Below the pieces are notes generated by a model, which was given only the letters and a program-made list of their open reading frames with translations, was not told the DNA's origin and searched no databases. This document shows positions 9,377-18,104 of a stretch of 56,393 nucleotides of DNA, in pieces. Numbering within the stretch: position 1 is the first letter of the stretch; the number at the start of each line of letters is the position of its first letter. This DNA comes from Paraburkholderia mimosarum LMG 23256 = NBRC 106338 (lineage in GTDB: Bacteria > Pseudomonadota > Gammaproteobacteria > Burkholderiales > Burkholderiaceae), in NCBI RefSeq assembly GCF_000739815.1, contig NZ_BBJJ01000046.1:1-56393 (forward strand). The letters run 5' to 3'. The translations under genes and the position numbers were made by a program.

Positions 9377-9850
9377 TCACGCATGGCGGGCGCCGCCGGG
9401 TGCATCGGCTGCATGGCGCTCCCGCTTCGCCGCAACGACGAGACAACTGCCGCGCACCGCCTTGATGACATAGAGCTGAGCGTCTTCGGGCTCGCCGGGC
9501 GCGAGTTCGACGTCCCATTCGGCGCCGCGATACATGGCGCGCGCGCGGCCGTTGCGCCAGGCGGCGACGGCGAGCGTCGCGCCGATGTCGAGATTCACGC
9601 CCGGATCGGTCGAAGCGTCGTTCATGCGCCGGCGACGGCCAAAGCGCGAGCGCCGCAGCGTGACCACGGCCGCGAGACCCACCACCGCCGCAACGATCAA
9701 CTGCACGTCGAGCGGCGCGCCGAGTTCATAAGTCAGCGCGCCCGCGAGAAAGCCGAGCGCGATCATCAAGAGGTAGAACGTCCCTGTCATCAGCTCCGCG
9801 ACGATGAGCACGCCAGCGGCAATCCACCAGAACAAGCCATGCGGACCCAC
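9377..9850 (-). CDS. NfeD-family membrane protein
   Basis: A 157-residue protein starting at a GTG with a good ribosome binding site (GGAGG seven bases ahead). It shows hydrophobic segments at about residues 6-20, 25-42 and 49-63, then a basic patch (RRSRFGRRRR) and a C-terminal OB-fold-like domain (GATLAVAAWRNGRARAMYRG, EWDVELAP). This layout is that of short NfeD proteins, partners of the SPFH protein encoded next. The last 15 residues are Ala/His/Gly-rich and probably disordered. Confidence 0.88.
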   Translation of the reverse strand: MGPHGLFWWIAAGVLIVAELMTGTFYLLMIALGFLAGALTYELGAPLDVQLIVAAVVGLAAVVTLRRSRFGRRRRMNDASTDPGVNLDIGATLAVAAWRNGRARAMYRGAEWDVELAPGEPEDAQLYVIKAVRGSCLVVAAKRERHAADAPGGARHA

Positions 9851-9865
9851 GACGACCTCCCAAAG

Positions 9866-9892
9866 TAAAACACCCCGGCTAGACCGGGGTGT
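9866..9892 (-). terminator. Intrinsic terminator of ppsA
   Basis: A perfect 9-bp stem, ACACCCCGG paired with CCGGGGTGT, encloses a five-base loop and is followed on the minus strand by TTTTAC. It lies about 100 bases past the ppsA stop and before nfeD. A second GC-only hairpin (CCGGGGGC, loop TCGC, GCCCCCGG) is at about 9968-9987. Confidence 0.85.
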
Positions 9893-9993
9893 TATAGCAC
9901 GAAGCTGACACTTTTTTCCGCAGCGTGCGAAGCCGCAGGGGAATCCACATCAAGCCCAGTATGCACCGGGGGCTCGCGCCCCCGGCGCAGTGC

Positions 9994-12387
9994 TTACTTC
10001 GCCTTCGCCAGCGCCTGCCACGTCTCGACGACCGTATCCGGGTTCAGCGAGATCGACGCAATGCCTTCTTCGGCGAGCCACTGGGCGAAGTCCGGATGAT
10101 CGGACGGGCCCTGGCCGCAGATACCGACGTACTTGTTGAGGCGGCGGCAGGTTTCGATCGCGCGCTTCAACATGAACTTCACGGCAGGATCGCGCTCGTC
10201 GAAGTCGACGGCCAGCAGTTCCATGCCCGAATCCCGGTCGAGGCCCAGCGTGAGCTGCGTGAGGTCGTTCGAGCCGATCGAGAAACCGTCGAAGTACTGC
10301 AGGAACTCTTCGGCGAGGATCGCGTTCGACGGCACTTCGCACATCATGATGAGCTTCAGGCCGTTCACACCGCGCTTGAGGCCGTACTTCTCGAGCAGGC
10401 CCACCACGCGCTCCGCCTGCTTGAGCGTACGCACGAACGGCACCATGATCTCGACGTTCGCGAGGCCCATCTCTTCACGCACGCGCTTGAGCGCGAGGCA
10501 CTCCATTTCGAACGCCTGCGCGAAGTCCTCGGCGATATAGCGCGACGCGCCGCGGAAGCCGAGCATCGGGTTTTCCTCGTCCGGCTCGTAGCGCGAACCG
10601 CCGATCAGCTTCTTGTACTCGTTCGACTTGAAGTCCGACAGACGCACGATCACGGGCTTCGGATAGAACGCCGCCGCGATCGTGGCGATGCCTTCCGTGA
10701 GCTTGTCGACGTAGAACGCGCGCGGCGAAGCGTGACCGCGAGCGACGCTTTCCACGGCCTTCTTCAGATCCGCATCGATGTTCGGGTACTCGAGGATCGC
10801 CTTCGGGTGCACACCGATGTTGTTGTTGATGATGAACTCGAGACGCGCGAGGCCAACACCGGCGTTCGGCAGTTGCGAGAAGTCGAACGCGAGCTGCGGG
10901 TTGCCGACGTTCATCATGATCTTCACGGGAATCGCCGGCAGCTCGCCACGCTGGACTTCGCTGACTTCGGTTTCCAGCAGACCGTCATAAATGCGGCCTT
11001 CGTCGCCTTCGGCGCACGAAACCGTGACGAGCGCGCCGTCCTTCAGCACGTCGGTTGCGTTGCCGCAGCCCACCACGGCCGGCACGCCAAGCTCACGCGC
11101 GATGATCGCCGCGTGGCAGGTACGGCCGCCACGGTTCGTGACGATCGCCGAAGCGCGCTTCATCACCGGCTCCCAGTTCGGGTCGGTCATGTCGGCGACC
11201 AGCACGTCGCCCGGCTGCACGCGTTCCATTTCCGACGGGTCGTGAATCACCTTCACGCGGCCGGCGCCGATCTTCTGGCCGATTGCGCGGCCCGTGGCGA
11301 GCACCTGCGACTGGCCCTTGAGCTTGAAGCGTTGCTCGACCTTGCCCGCGGCCTGGCTCTTCACCGTCTCCGGACGCGCCTGGAGAATGAAGATCTTGCC
11401 GTCGAGACCGTCCTTGCCCCACTCGATGTCCATCGGACGCTGGTAGTGCTGCTCGATGATGACGGCGTACTTCGCCAGCTCGATCACGTCTTCGTCGGTG
11501 ATCGAGAAACGGTTGCGCTGTTCGTGCGAGACGTCGACCGTCTTCACGCGGCCCGGCTCGCCCGGCTGCGTGAACTCCATCTTGATGAGCTTCGAGCCGA
11601 TCGAGCGGCGGATGATCGGAGCCTTGCCCTGTGCGAGCGTGGTCTTGAAGACATAGAACTCGTCCGGATTCACGGCGCCCTGGACCACGGTTTCACCGAG
11701 GCCATAGCTCGACGTGATGAAGACGGCGTCCTTGAAGCCCGATTCGGTATCGAGCGTGAACATCACGCCTGCGGCACCACGGTCCGAGCGGACCATGCGC
11801 TGCACGCCAGCCGACAGTGCGACTTCGGCGTGGGTGAAGCCCTTGTGGACGCGATACGAAATGGCGCGGTCGTTGTAGAGCGACGCGAACACGTGCTTCA
11901 AGCGATCGAGCACATCTTCGATGCCCACGACGTTCAGGTAGCTTTCCTGCTGACCGGCGAACGAAGCGTCGGGCAGATCTTCCGCCGTTGCCGACGAGCG
12001 CACGGCGAACGAGAGTTCAGCCGGCGAGCCTTTCTGCAGCGTCTCGAAGCCGGCGCGGATGTCCGCTTCGAGCTTCGGCTGCAGCGGCGCGTCGACGATC
12101 CACTGACGGATTTCCTTGCCCGCTTCGGCCAGCGCCTTGACGTCGTCGACGTCGAGCGTTTCCAGACGAGCGGCGATCCGTTCGGTCAGGTTGTTGTGTT
12201 TCAGGAAGTCGCGGAAGGCGAGCGCAGTCGTAGCGAAGCCCGTGGGCACACGCACGCCAGCTTCAGCCAACTGGCTGATCATTTCGCCGAGCGAGGCGTT
12301 CTTGCCGCCTACGATCTCGACATCGGTCATCCGCAACTGCTCGAAAGGCACTACATACGCCTGATCCTTGGCAACGGTGTTAGTCAT
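9994..12387 (-). CDS. ppsA: Phosphoenolpyruvate synthase
   Basis: PpsA makes PEP from pyruvate and ATP for gluconeogenesis, in the cytosol. The 797 residues run from MTNTVAKDQAYVV, preceded by AGGGGCTTGT as ribosome binding site. The N-terminal ATP-binding domain shows GGKNASLGEM (about 27-36) and SFAVRSSATAEDLPDASFAG (about 126-145). The swivelling phosphohistidine domain contains NRGGRTCHAAIIARE with His425 as the phosphorylated residue and Thr423, the position expected for control by PpsR. The C-terminal PEP-binding barrel ends with CGQGPSDHPDF and SLNPDTVVETW. It is divergent from ppsR, which encodes its regulator. An inverted repeat lies just upstream. Confidence 0.98.
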   Translation of the reverse strand: MTNTVAKDQAYVVPFEQLRMTDVEIVGGKNASLGEMISQLAEAGVRVPTGFATTALAFRDFLKHNNLTERIAARLETLDVDDVKALAEAGKEIRQWIVDAPLQPKLEADIRAGFETLQKGSPAELSFAVRSSATAEDLPDASFAGQQESYLNVVGIEDVLDRLKHVFASLYNDRAISYRVHKGFTHAEVALSAGVQRMVRSDRGAAGVMFTLDTESGFKDAVFITSSYGLGETVVQGAVNPDEFYVFKTTLAQGKAPIIRRSIGSKLIKMEFTQPGEPGRVKTVDVSHEQRNRFSITDEDVIELAKYAVIIEQHYQRPMDIEWGKDGLDGKIFILQARPETVKSQAAGKVEQRFKLKGQSQVLATGRAIGQKIGAGRVKVIHDPSEMERVQPGDVLVADMTDPNWEPVMKRASAIVTNRGGRTCHAAIIARELGVPAVVGCGNATDVLKDGALVTVSCAEGDEGRIYDGLLETEVSEVQRGELPAIPVKIMMNVGNPQLAFDFSQLPNAGVGLARLEFIINNNIGVHPKAILEYPNIDADLKKAVESVARGHASPRAFYVDKLTEGIATIAAAFYPKPVIVRLSDFKSNEYKKLIGGSRYEPDEENPMLGFRGASRYIAEDFAQAFEMECLALKRVREEMGLANVEIMVPFVRTLKQAERVVGLLEKYGLKRGVNGLKLIMMCEVPSNAILAEEFLQYFDGFSIGSNDLTQLTLGLDRDSGMELLAVDFDERDPAVKFMLKRAIETCRRLNKYVGICGQGPSDHPDFAQWLAEEGIASISLNPDTVVETWQALAKAK

Positions 12388-12401
12388 ACAAGCCCCTAAG
12401 T

Positions 12402-12416
12402 GTGAAAAAAATTCAC
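12402..12416. promoter_or_regulatory. Inverted repeat GTGAA-N5-TTCAC upstream of ppsA
   Basis: GTGAA and TTCAC are perfect inverted halves around five A residues, 14-29 bases ahead of the ppsA start codon. It could be an operator or part of the 5' leader. Nothing in the sequence identifies a binding protein. Confidence 0.35.
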
Positions 12417-12631
12417 GATTGCGCAAGTGGGCTCGAACGCGGTCCACCCATTGGAGGCGGAGTCGCGTCTTGCGCAACCTGTTGGAAAAACAATCGCTCA
12501 GGCGCCAGGCGAATTTCCGGGAGCGGAAAAGCACGAAGATGCGCGCGATTGCCGATAGTTAGAAGGAATCGCTGCAAATTGACACCAGAATGCGCCGCGA
12601 TGGGCGGCTGTTTGGCGCGGTTGCACTGCAA

Positions 12632-12660
12632 TTGCTTATCCAACAGGTTGCCGCTATTCT
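12632..12660 (+). promoter_or_regulatory. Candidate sigma-70 promoter of ppsR
   Basis: TTGCTT (12632-12637) and TATTCT (12655-12660) are separated by the optimal 17 bases, giving a leader of about 120 bases to ppsR. Confidence 0.45.
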
Positions 12661-12785
12661 ACCGTGCCGACTCCCGAAATTGTGCCAGTCGGCGAGAATT
12701 GCCCCTCGGTCTCGCCGGACGGGGCTTTCCGGGCGCCCAAGCCTGTCCCGAGCGGCCCTGCAGCTCACGTACCCAGCCTCAACCG

Positions 12786-13601
12786 ATGCCGCCTACCGTA
12801 TTCATCGTCTCCGACGGTACCGGGATCACTGCCGAAACCTTCGCGCATTCGATCCTGTCGCAGTTCGACCAGAAATTCCGCCTCGTGCGCGTGCCCTTCG
12901 TCGATTCGACCGACAAAGCTTTCTCGACGGCCGAAAAGATCAATGAAGCCGCCGTGCAGGAAGGCCGCCGCCCGATCGTCTTCACGACGCTCGTGGACAG
13001 CAACTCGAACGAGATCGTCAAGCGCGCGAATGCGCTCGTGCTGGACATGTTCCAGACCTTCGTGGAGCCGCTCGAGCAGGAGCTGGAGCTCAAGTCGAGC
13101 CACGCCATGGGCCGCGGCCACCAGAACGCCGACACCGACGAATACAAGAACCGTATCGAAGCGATCAACTTCTCGCTCGCGCACGACGACGGGCAGTCCG
13201 ACCGCAATCTCGCCGACGCCGACGTGATCCTCGTGGGCGTGTCGCGCAGCGGCAAGACCCCGACGAGCCTCTACCTCGCGATGCAGTACGGGGTGAAGGC
13301 GGCGAATTACCCGCTGATTCCCGACGATTTCGAGCGCGGCAAGCTGCCGAATTCGTTGCTTGCGCATCGCGCGAAGATTTTCGGTCTGTCGATCGACCCA
13401 CAGCGCCTCACCGAGATCCGCAACGAGCGGCGCCCGGGCAGCAAGTACGCCGCGCTGGAAAACTGCCGTTACGAAGTGAACGAAGCCGAAGCGATGATGC
13501 GCCGCGAAGGCATCAAGTGGCTCTCGTCGACGCACAAGTCCATCGAGGAAATCGCCACGACGATCCTGCAGGAAATTCGCATCGACAAGCCCTCGTATTG
13601 A
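12786..13601 (+). CDS. ppsR: PEP synthase regulatory protein (bifunctional kinase/pyrophosphorylase)
   Basis: PpsR inactivates PEP synthase by ADP-dependent phosphorylation of the threonine beside the catalytic histidine, and reactivates it by a phosphate-dependent reaction. From MPPTVFIVSDGTG the protein is 271 residues, the family norm. Motifs are the N-terminal VSDGTGITAETFAHSILSQF region, RGHQNADTDEYKNRIEAINF in the middle, and the P-loop GVSRSGKT at 151-158. It ends with ISSTHKSIEEIA-like sequence (WLSSTHKSIEEIATTI). Its divergent neighbour ppsA encodes the target. A strong hairpin terminator follows. Confidence 0.97.
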   Translation: MPPTVFIVSDGTGITAETFAHSILSQFDQKFRLVRVPFVDSTDKAFSTAEKINEAAVQEGRRPIVFTTLVDSNSNEIVKRANALVLDMFQTFVEPLEQELELKSSHAMGRGHQNADTDEYKNRIEAINFSLAHDDGQSDRNLADADVILVGVSRSGKTPTSLYLAMQYGVKAANYPLIPDDFERGKLPNSLLAHRAKIFGLSIDPQRLTEIRNERRPGSKYAALENCRYEVNEAEAMMRREGIKWLSSTHKSIEEIATTILQEIRIDKPSY

Positions 13602-13634
13602 GGGGCGCAGCCGCTAGTCGAAGCGATTGAATAT

Positions 13635-13668
13635 GAAAACGCCCGCGTCTTGTGACGCGGGCGTTTTC
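13635..13668. terminator. Bidirectional terminator between ppsR and the RNA methyltransferase gene
   Basis: A perfect 15-bp stem, GAAAACGCCCGCGTC paired with its complement, has the four-base loop TTGT. It has a T-run on each strand and lies between two convergent genes. Confidence 0.92.
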
Positions 13669-13690
13669 GCTTTGATGGTTCAGGCAAGGG

Positions 13691-14476
13691 TCAGCGGGCG
13701 TGCCGCTGCTGCCGGCATTGCTCGAACACGCATACGGCCGCCGCGGCCGCGACGTTGAGCGACTCCATGCCGCCGGGCTGAGGAATCGTCACGCGCAGCG
13801 CCGCCGCGTCGCGCCACACCTGCGAAACACCTGCCCCTTCGTTGCCGAACACCCACGCGACCTGGCCAGTGAGATCGGCTTCGTCGAGCGCCTGCGCACC
13901 GTGCGAATCCGTGATCACGACCGGCACGCCGAGCATCTCGACGAGCGCATCGGGCTCGACGTTTTCGAACACCTGCAACAGGAAATGCGCACCCATTGCC
14001 GAGCGCAGTACCTTCGACGACCACACGTACGCCGTGCCCGGCGTGCAGAACACCTTGTCGATGCCGGCGGCCGCCGCGCTGCGCAGGATCGAGCCGACGT
14101 TGCCGGCGTCCTGCAGGCCGTCGAGCACGAGACAGGTCGAGTCGACGCGCGTGGGCAGCTGCATCTCGGGCATATCGACGAGCAGCAGCAGCCCGACTCC
14201 GTGGACCACGTTCGAGAGTTGACCGAAGAGCGCATCGGGCAGCGTGATCACGCGGCGTTCGTCCACGCGGGCGACGATGGCCTGCGCTTCGTCATGCGCC
14301 ATCGCGCCTTCGGTCACCACGCAATATTCGGGCTGCGAGCCGCCGTCGAGCCAGGCACTCGCGAGATGGAAGCCTTCGAGCAGGGCCTGATGGCTGCGCC
14401 GCTGTTGATGCGTCGAACCGGCCAGCGCTTTCAGGCGCTTGTAGAGCGGATTGTCGCGCGAGGTAATGGCTTTCAC
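13691..14476 (-). CDS. SpoU/TrmH-family rRNA or tRNA 2'-O-methyltransferase
   Basis: A 261-residue SPOUT methyltransferase transferring methyl from SAM to a ribose 2'-OH. An N-terminal substrate-binding domain (residues 1-95, with HQQRRSHQALLEGFHLASAW) precedes the SpoU catalytic domain. The three SpoU motifs are clear: LDGLQDAGNVGSILRSA, FGNEGAGVS, and IPQPGGMESLNVAAAAAV, which form the SAM-binding trefoil knot. It lies last in the rpsB-to-rnhB chain, 105 bases after rnhB. Which RNA position it modifies cannot be read from sequence; RlmB-like activity on 23S rRNA is one option. Confidence 0.92.
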   Translation of the reverse strand: MKAITSRDNPLYKRLKALAGSTHQQRRSHQALLEGFHLASAWLDGGSQPEYCVVTEGAMAHDEAQAIVARVDERRVITLPDALFGQLSNVVHGVGLLLLVDMPEMQLPTRVDSTCLVLDGLQDAGNVGSILRSAAAAGIDKVFCTPGTAYVWSSKVLRSAMGAHFLLQVFENVEPDALVEMLGVPVVITDSHGAQALDEADLTGQVAWVFGNEGAGVSQVWRDAAALRVTIPQPGGMESLNVAAAAAVCVFEQCRQQRHAR

Positions 14477-14581
14477 GGGCGGGCCTGGCGTTTCAAGAGA
14501 GGATCGGGGAAAAGTAAAACGGCGACGAAGCCACCCTGCGAAGCGGCGCCAGCGCGCCTGAGCGACGCCGCCGGCGGCGAC

Positions 14582-15358
14582 TCAGGGCACCGGCGCGAAT
14601 GCGTCGCCTTCAGCGAGGTCGGCGGCGCTGACGACCACCGTCGCCACGCCGGGCAGCGCGAGGCCGTGCAGCGCGTACGCGTCGCGCACGGGGGCGAACG
14701 AGCACCGGTGATGCTCGCACGGACCATGCACGCGCAGCGCCTCGAGGTGCTGCGGCGTGCCATAGCCCGCATGTGCATCGAAACCGTAATGCGGATGACG
14801 CTGGTGAAGTTCGACCAGCATGCGGTCGCGCGTGACCTTCGCGATGATCGAGGCGGCCGAAATGCTCGGCACGAGCGCGTCGCCGCCGACCACCGCCTCG
14901 CTGCGCACCGGCATGACCGGGCAGCGATTGCCGTCGATCTTCGCGAGCGTCGGCACGATGGTCAGGCCTTCGACGGCGCGTCGCATCGCCAGCATCGTCG
15001 CGTGGAGGATGTTGAGCGTGTCGATCTCCTCGACCGTCGCCGACGCGACGCTCCATGCGAGCGATCGCTCGACAATGCGTTCGTACAGCGTCTCGCGGGC
15101 CTGCGCCGTCAGCAGCTTCGAATCGTTGAGTCCGCGGATCGGCCGGGCGGGATCGAGAATGACGGCGGCCGCGACCACGGGTCCGGCGAGCGGCCCGCGC
15201 CCCGCTTCATCCACGCCGCAGATGACGTCGTCGGGCGACTCGAACAGCAGGCCGGCCTGCCGCGCAGCCTTGCGACGCGCGGCGAGCTTGAGCGCCGCCG
15301 CCGACGGCGATTTCTTCGCAGCCGGCGCCTTCGCGCGTTGGATCGTGCCCTCGCTCAT
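14582..15358 (-). CDS. rnhB: Ribonuclease HII
   Basis: RNase HII removes ribonucleotides embedded in DNA and RNA:DNA hybrids. The 258-residue protein has the signature GVDEAGRGPLAGPVVAAAVI at about residues 48-67, giving the first catalytic Asp and Glu. Further conserved parts are LNDSKLL and KIDGNRCP, then ISAASIIAKVTRD and PHYGFDAHAGYGT. An N-terminal extension of about 45 basic, Ala- and Lys-rich residues precedes the core. The start overlaps the lpxB stop by four bases, so the two are coupled. Confidence 0.97.
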   Translation of the reverse strand: MSEGTIQRAKAPAAKKSPSAAALKLAARRKAARQAGLLFESPDDVICGVDEAGRGPLAGPVVAAAVILDPARPIRGLNDSKLLTAQARETLYERIVERSLAWSVASATVEEIDTLNILHATMLAMRRAVEGLTIVPTLAKIDGNRCPVMPVRSEAVVGGDALVPSISAASIIAKVTRDRMLVELHQRHPHYGFDAHAGYGTPQHLEALRVHGPCEHHRCSFAPVRDAYALHGLALPGVATVVVSAADLAEGDAFAPVP

Positions 15359-16524
15359 GTCCGCCCCCTGCGGCCCTCGACGATGCGCACGACCACTTCA
15401 GCCGCGCGCTCCGAGGTGTTCTGACGCAGGCTCAAATGCATCTGCGTGAACACCTCGGTCAGCGTGCGCCGGTTTGCCTCGTCGTGCAACTGCGTGAGCG
15501 TCGCGTCGGCAAGCGCCTCGGGCGTCGCGAAATGCTGCAGGATTTCCGGCACGACAAAGCGGCCCGCCAGGATATTCGGCAGGCCCACATAAGGCAGATA
15601 GGCCTGGCGGCGCATGATCTGCCCCGTGAGCCAGGGCACCTTGTAGGAGATGACCATCGGCTTCTTGAGCAGCGCCGCTTCGAGCGTGACGGTGCCGCTC
15701 TTCACGAGGATCGCGTCGGCGGCCGTCATGGCGAGCTGCGACTGCCCGTCGATGATCGTGAGGGCGAGACCCTCGTGCGCGTTCGCGAGTTCCTGCAACT
15801 GTGCATGGATTGCGGGCGTCGCCGCCGGCATCACGAAGCGCAGCGCCGGCTCGCGTCGCTGCATGATCTGCATCGCATCGAAGAAGGTCGGTCCGATCAG
15901 GTTGATTTCCGAACGGCGGCTGCCCGGCAGTACCGCGATCACCGGACCGCTTTCCGGCAGGCCGAGCGCGCGTCGCGCGCCGGTCATGTCCGGTTCGAGC
16001 GGAATGTCGTCGGCGAGCGGATGGCCCACATAGGATGCGGCCACGCCTGCCTTTTCGAGAATCGCCGTTTCGAACGGAAAGACGCACAGCATGTGATCCA
16101 CGGCCTTCTGGATCTTCTTGATACGACCGCCCCGCCACGCCCAGATCGACGGGCAAACGAAGTGGATGCTCGGAATGCCCGCATCGCGCAGGGCGTGCTC
16201 GAGACCGAAGTTGAAGTCCGGCGCGTCCACGCCGATGAAGGCGTCGGGCGGGTCGGCCAGCAGCTGGTGCTTGAGCTCGTTGCGGATGCGCAGAATGTCG
16301 GGAATGTGCCTGAGCGCCTCGACATAGCCGCGCACGGAAAGCTTTTCCATCGGCCAGTGCGCATCGAAGCCGGCGGCCGTCATGCGCGGGCCGCCGATTC
16401 CATAGTACTGCGTAGTATCGGGCAGGCGAGCCTTGAGACCGGCGAGCAGCGAGGCCGCAAGCAGGTCGCCGGACGGTTCGCCGGCGACCATCGCGAGGCG
16501 CAGCGGACGCGTTTGCAGCGCCAT
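15355..16524 (-). CDS. lpxB: Lipid-A-disaccharide synthase
   Basis: LpxB joins UDP-2,3-diacylglucosamine and lipid X into the lipid A disaccharide at the cytoplasmic face of the inner membrane. The 389-residue length is normal for this GT-B-fold glycosyltransferase. Motifs include LAMVAGEPSGDLLAASLLAG at the N-terminus and YGIGGPRM, then FIGVDAPDFNF, YVGHPLADDIP and VLPGSRRSEI. It starts three bases after the lpxA stop and overlaps rnhB by four. The lpxD-fabZ-lpxA-lpxB order is the classical lipid A cluster. Confidence 0.98.
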   Translation of the reverse strand: MALQTRPLRLAMVAGEPSGDLLAASLLAGLKARLPDTTQYYGIGGPRMTAAGFDAHWPMEKLSVRGYVEALRHIPDILRIRNELKHQLLADPPDAFIGVDAPDFNFGLEHALRDAGIPSIHFVCPSIWAWRGGRIKKIQKAVDHMLCVFPFETAILEKAGVAASYVGHPLADDIPLEPDMTGARRALGLPESGPVIAVLPGSRRSEINLIGPTFFDAMQIMQRREPALRFVMPAATPAIHAQLQELANAHEGLALTIIDGQSQLAMTAADAILVKSGTVTLEAALLKKPMVISYKVPWLTGQIMRRQAYLPYVGLPNILAGRFVVPEILQHFATPEALADATLTQLHDEANRRTLTEVFTQMHLSLRQNTSERAAEVVVRIVEGRRGRT

Positions 16525-16527
16525 CGG

Positions 16528-17316
16528 TCAGCGAATGATGCCGCGTTGCGACTGCTCGACGAAGTCGAGCAGCGCTTGCACGTGCGTGTCGCCCTCGCCA
16601 CCCGCCTGCGCGAGTTCGGCGAGCTGCGCCTTCGCCTCTTCCAGCGAGAGCCCGTTCTTGTAGAGCGTGCGGTACGCCGAGCGCAGCGCCGAAATCGCGT
16701 CGGGCGTGAAGCCGCGGCGACGCAGACCTTCCACGTTGATGCCGTGCGGCACCGCCTTGTTGCCGGCCGCGATGACGAACGGCGGCACGTCCTGCACGAG
16801 CGCCGAGGCGCCGCCCACCATCGAGTGCGCGCCGATGCGCACGAACTGGTGCACGCCGGTCATGCCGCCGACGATCGCGTAGTCGTCCACGATCACGTGG
16901 CCGGCGAGCTGCGCATTGCTCGACATGATGATGTTGCTGCCCAGTCGACAGTCGTGACCCACATGTACGTAGGCCATGATCCAGCAATCGTCGCCGATGA
17001 CCGTGACGCCGGTGTCCTGCACCGTGCCCGTATGCAGCGTGGTGAACTCGCGGATGGTGTTACGGTTGCCGATCACTAGCTTCGTGGGCTCGCCCTTGTA
17101 CTTCATGTCCTGCGGACGGCCGCCGATCGACGCGTAGTGGCCGATGGTATTGTCTTCGCCAATCGTCGTGTGGCCTTCCAGCACGCTGTGCGAACCGACC
17201 TTCGTGCGCGCGCCGATGGTGACGTTAGCACCCACGACCGCGAACGGTCCGATTTCGACCGATTCGTCGATCTGCGCGCCTTGTTCGATGACCGCAGTGG
17301 AGTGGATCCTGCTCAT
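16528..17316 (-). CDS. lpxA: UDP-N-acetylglucosamine O-acyltransferase
   Basis: LpxA transfers an R-3-hydroxyacyl chain from ACP to UDP-GlcNAc, the first step of lipid A synthesis. The 262 residues begin with isoleucine-patch hexapeptide repeats (STAVIEQGAQIDESVEIGPF) that form a left-handed beta-helix. The catalytic histidine lies in AYVHVGHDCRLGSN, about residue 121. The C-terminal helical domain contains NVEGLRRRGFTPDAISALR. It lies between fabZ and lpxB and is part of the same transcript. Confidence 0.98.
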   Translation of the reverse strand: MSRIHSTAVIEQGAQIDESVEIGPFAVVGANVTIGARTKVGSHSVLEGHTTIGEDNTIGHYASIGGRPQDMKYKGEPTKLVIGNRNTIREFTTLHTGTVQDTGVTVIGDDCWIMAYVHVGHDCRLGSNIIMSSNAQLAGHVIVDDYAIVGGMTGVHQFVRIGAHSMVGGASALVQDVPPFVIAAGNKAVPHGINVEGLRRRGFTPDAISALRSAYRTLYKNGLSLEEAKAQLAELAQAGGEGDTHVQALLDFVEQSQRGIIR

Positions 17317-17394
17317 TCGTCCTCGCTTTCCGATTCTGTTTCCGTGCCGGGGCGCCCCTGGGTCAGGGCGCGCCGCGGCATACGGCTGCGGGTC

Positions 17395-17859
17395 TTACTG
17401 CGCCGCGTCCATTTTCTTCACGGTGCACATGAGTTCGGCCTCGCAGGCGACGACGCCATCCACTTCGGCCTTCGCCTTGAACTTCCAGATGCCGCGCATG
17501 TAGCGCTCGAACGTCGCGTTGAGGATGAGCTGATCGCCCGGCTCGACCACACGCTTGAAGCGCGCACCGTCGATGCCGACGAAGTAGTACAGCGTGTTCT
17601 CGAAATCCTGCTCTTCCTCGGAGAAGGTGAGCAGCGCGGCGGTCTGCGCGAGCGCCTCGAGAATCATCACGCCCGGCATGACAGGACGCTGCGGGAAGTG
17701 GCCGGTGAAGAAAGGTTCGTTGACCGTCACGTTCTTCAACGCCTTGATGCTCTTGTGCGGCTCCAGCTCGATAACCCGGTCCACCATCAGGAACGGGTAG
17801 CGGTGCGGCAGCAGCGTGAGAATCTTGTGGATGTCGAAGTTGAGTTTTTCGATGTTCAT
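17395..17859 (-). CDS. fabZ: 3-hydroxyacyl-[ACP] dehydratase
   Basis: FabZ dehydrates 3-hydroxyacyl-ACP in fatty acid elongation, competing with LpxA for the same substrate, so its place beside lpxA is functional. From MNIEKLNFDIHKIL the protein is 154 residues; a GTG 15 bases upstream is a weaker start. The hot-dog fold shows LLPHRYPFLMVDRV and FFTGHFPQRPVMPGVMILEA, with catalytic His54 and Glu68. The C-terminus KKMDAAQ is short. The gap to lpxD upstream carries tandem repeats. Confidence 0.97.
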   Translation of the reverse strand: MNIEKLNFDIHKILTLLPHRYPFLMVDRVIELEPHKSIKALKNVTVNEPFFTGHFPQRPVMPGVMILEALAQTAALLTFSEEEQDFENTLYYFVGIDGARFKRVVEPGDQLILNATFERYMRGIWKFKAKAEVDGVVACEAELMCTVKKMDAAQ

Positions 17860-17942
17860 GGTGGTTCTGCTCACGCAGGAATTGCGCGTGTGACTTTTCG
17901 ATTTCGATTTTCAAGGCGCCCGGCGCGTCCCGCCCGGCCCAT

Positions 17943-17984
17943 ATGGGCCAGCCCCGATGGGCCAGCCCCAATGGGCCAGCCCTT
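17943..17984. repeat. Tandem repeat, three 14-bp copies of ATGGGCCAGCCCC
   Basis: Copies ATGGGCCAGCCCCG, ATGGGCCAGCCCCA and ATGGGCCAGCCCTT follow each other without a gap at 17943, 17957 and 17971. Each unit contains the self-complementary TGGGCCA, so each could form a small hairpin in the transcript. Confidence 0.9.
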
Positions 17985-18050
17985 AGGGTCCAAACAGGCA
18001 CGCGCTGACGCGAAGTATGCGCCACGCCCGGTCTCCCGTGCATGAGGAAT

Positions 18051-18104
18051 GCCCCAGGCGGGGAGCCCCAGGCGGGCAGCCCCAGGCGGGTAGCCCCAGG
18101 CGGG
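18051..18104. repeat. Tandem repeat, four 14-bp copies of GCCCCAGGCGGG
   Basis: GCCCCAGGCGGG occurs at 18051, 18065, 18079 and 18093 with two-base spacers GA, CA and TA, a strict 14-bp period. The unit differs from the neighbouring repeat at 17943 except for its length. Confidence 0.9.

Larger units (their letters stand above)
12388..12785. other. Divergent ppsA/ppsR intergenic region
   Basis: These 398 bases separate the two start codons. They hold the GTGAA-N5-TTCAC inverted repeat near ppsA and a candidate ppsR promoter at 12632-12660. The rest has no convincing gene; frames that extend ppsR upstream have no family resemblance. Confidence 0.55.
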
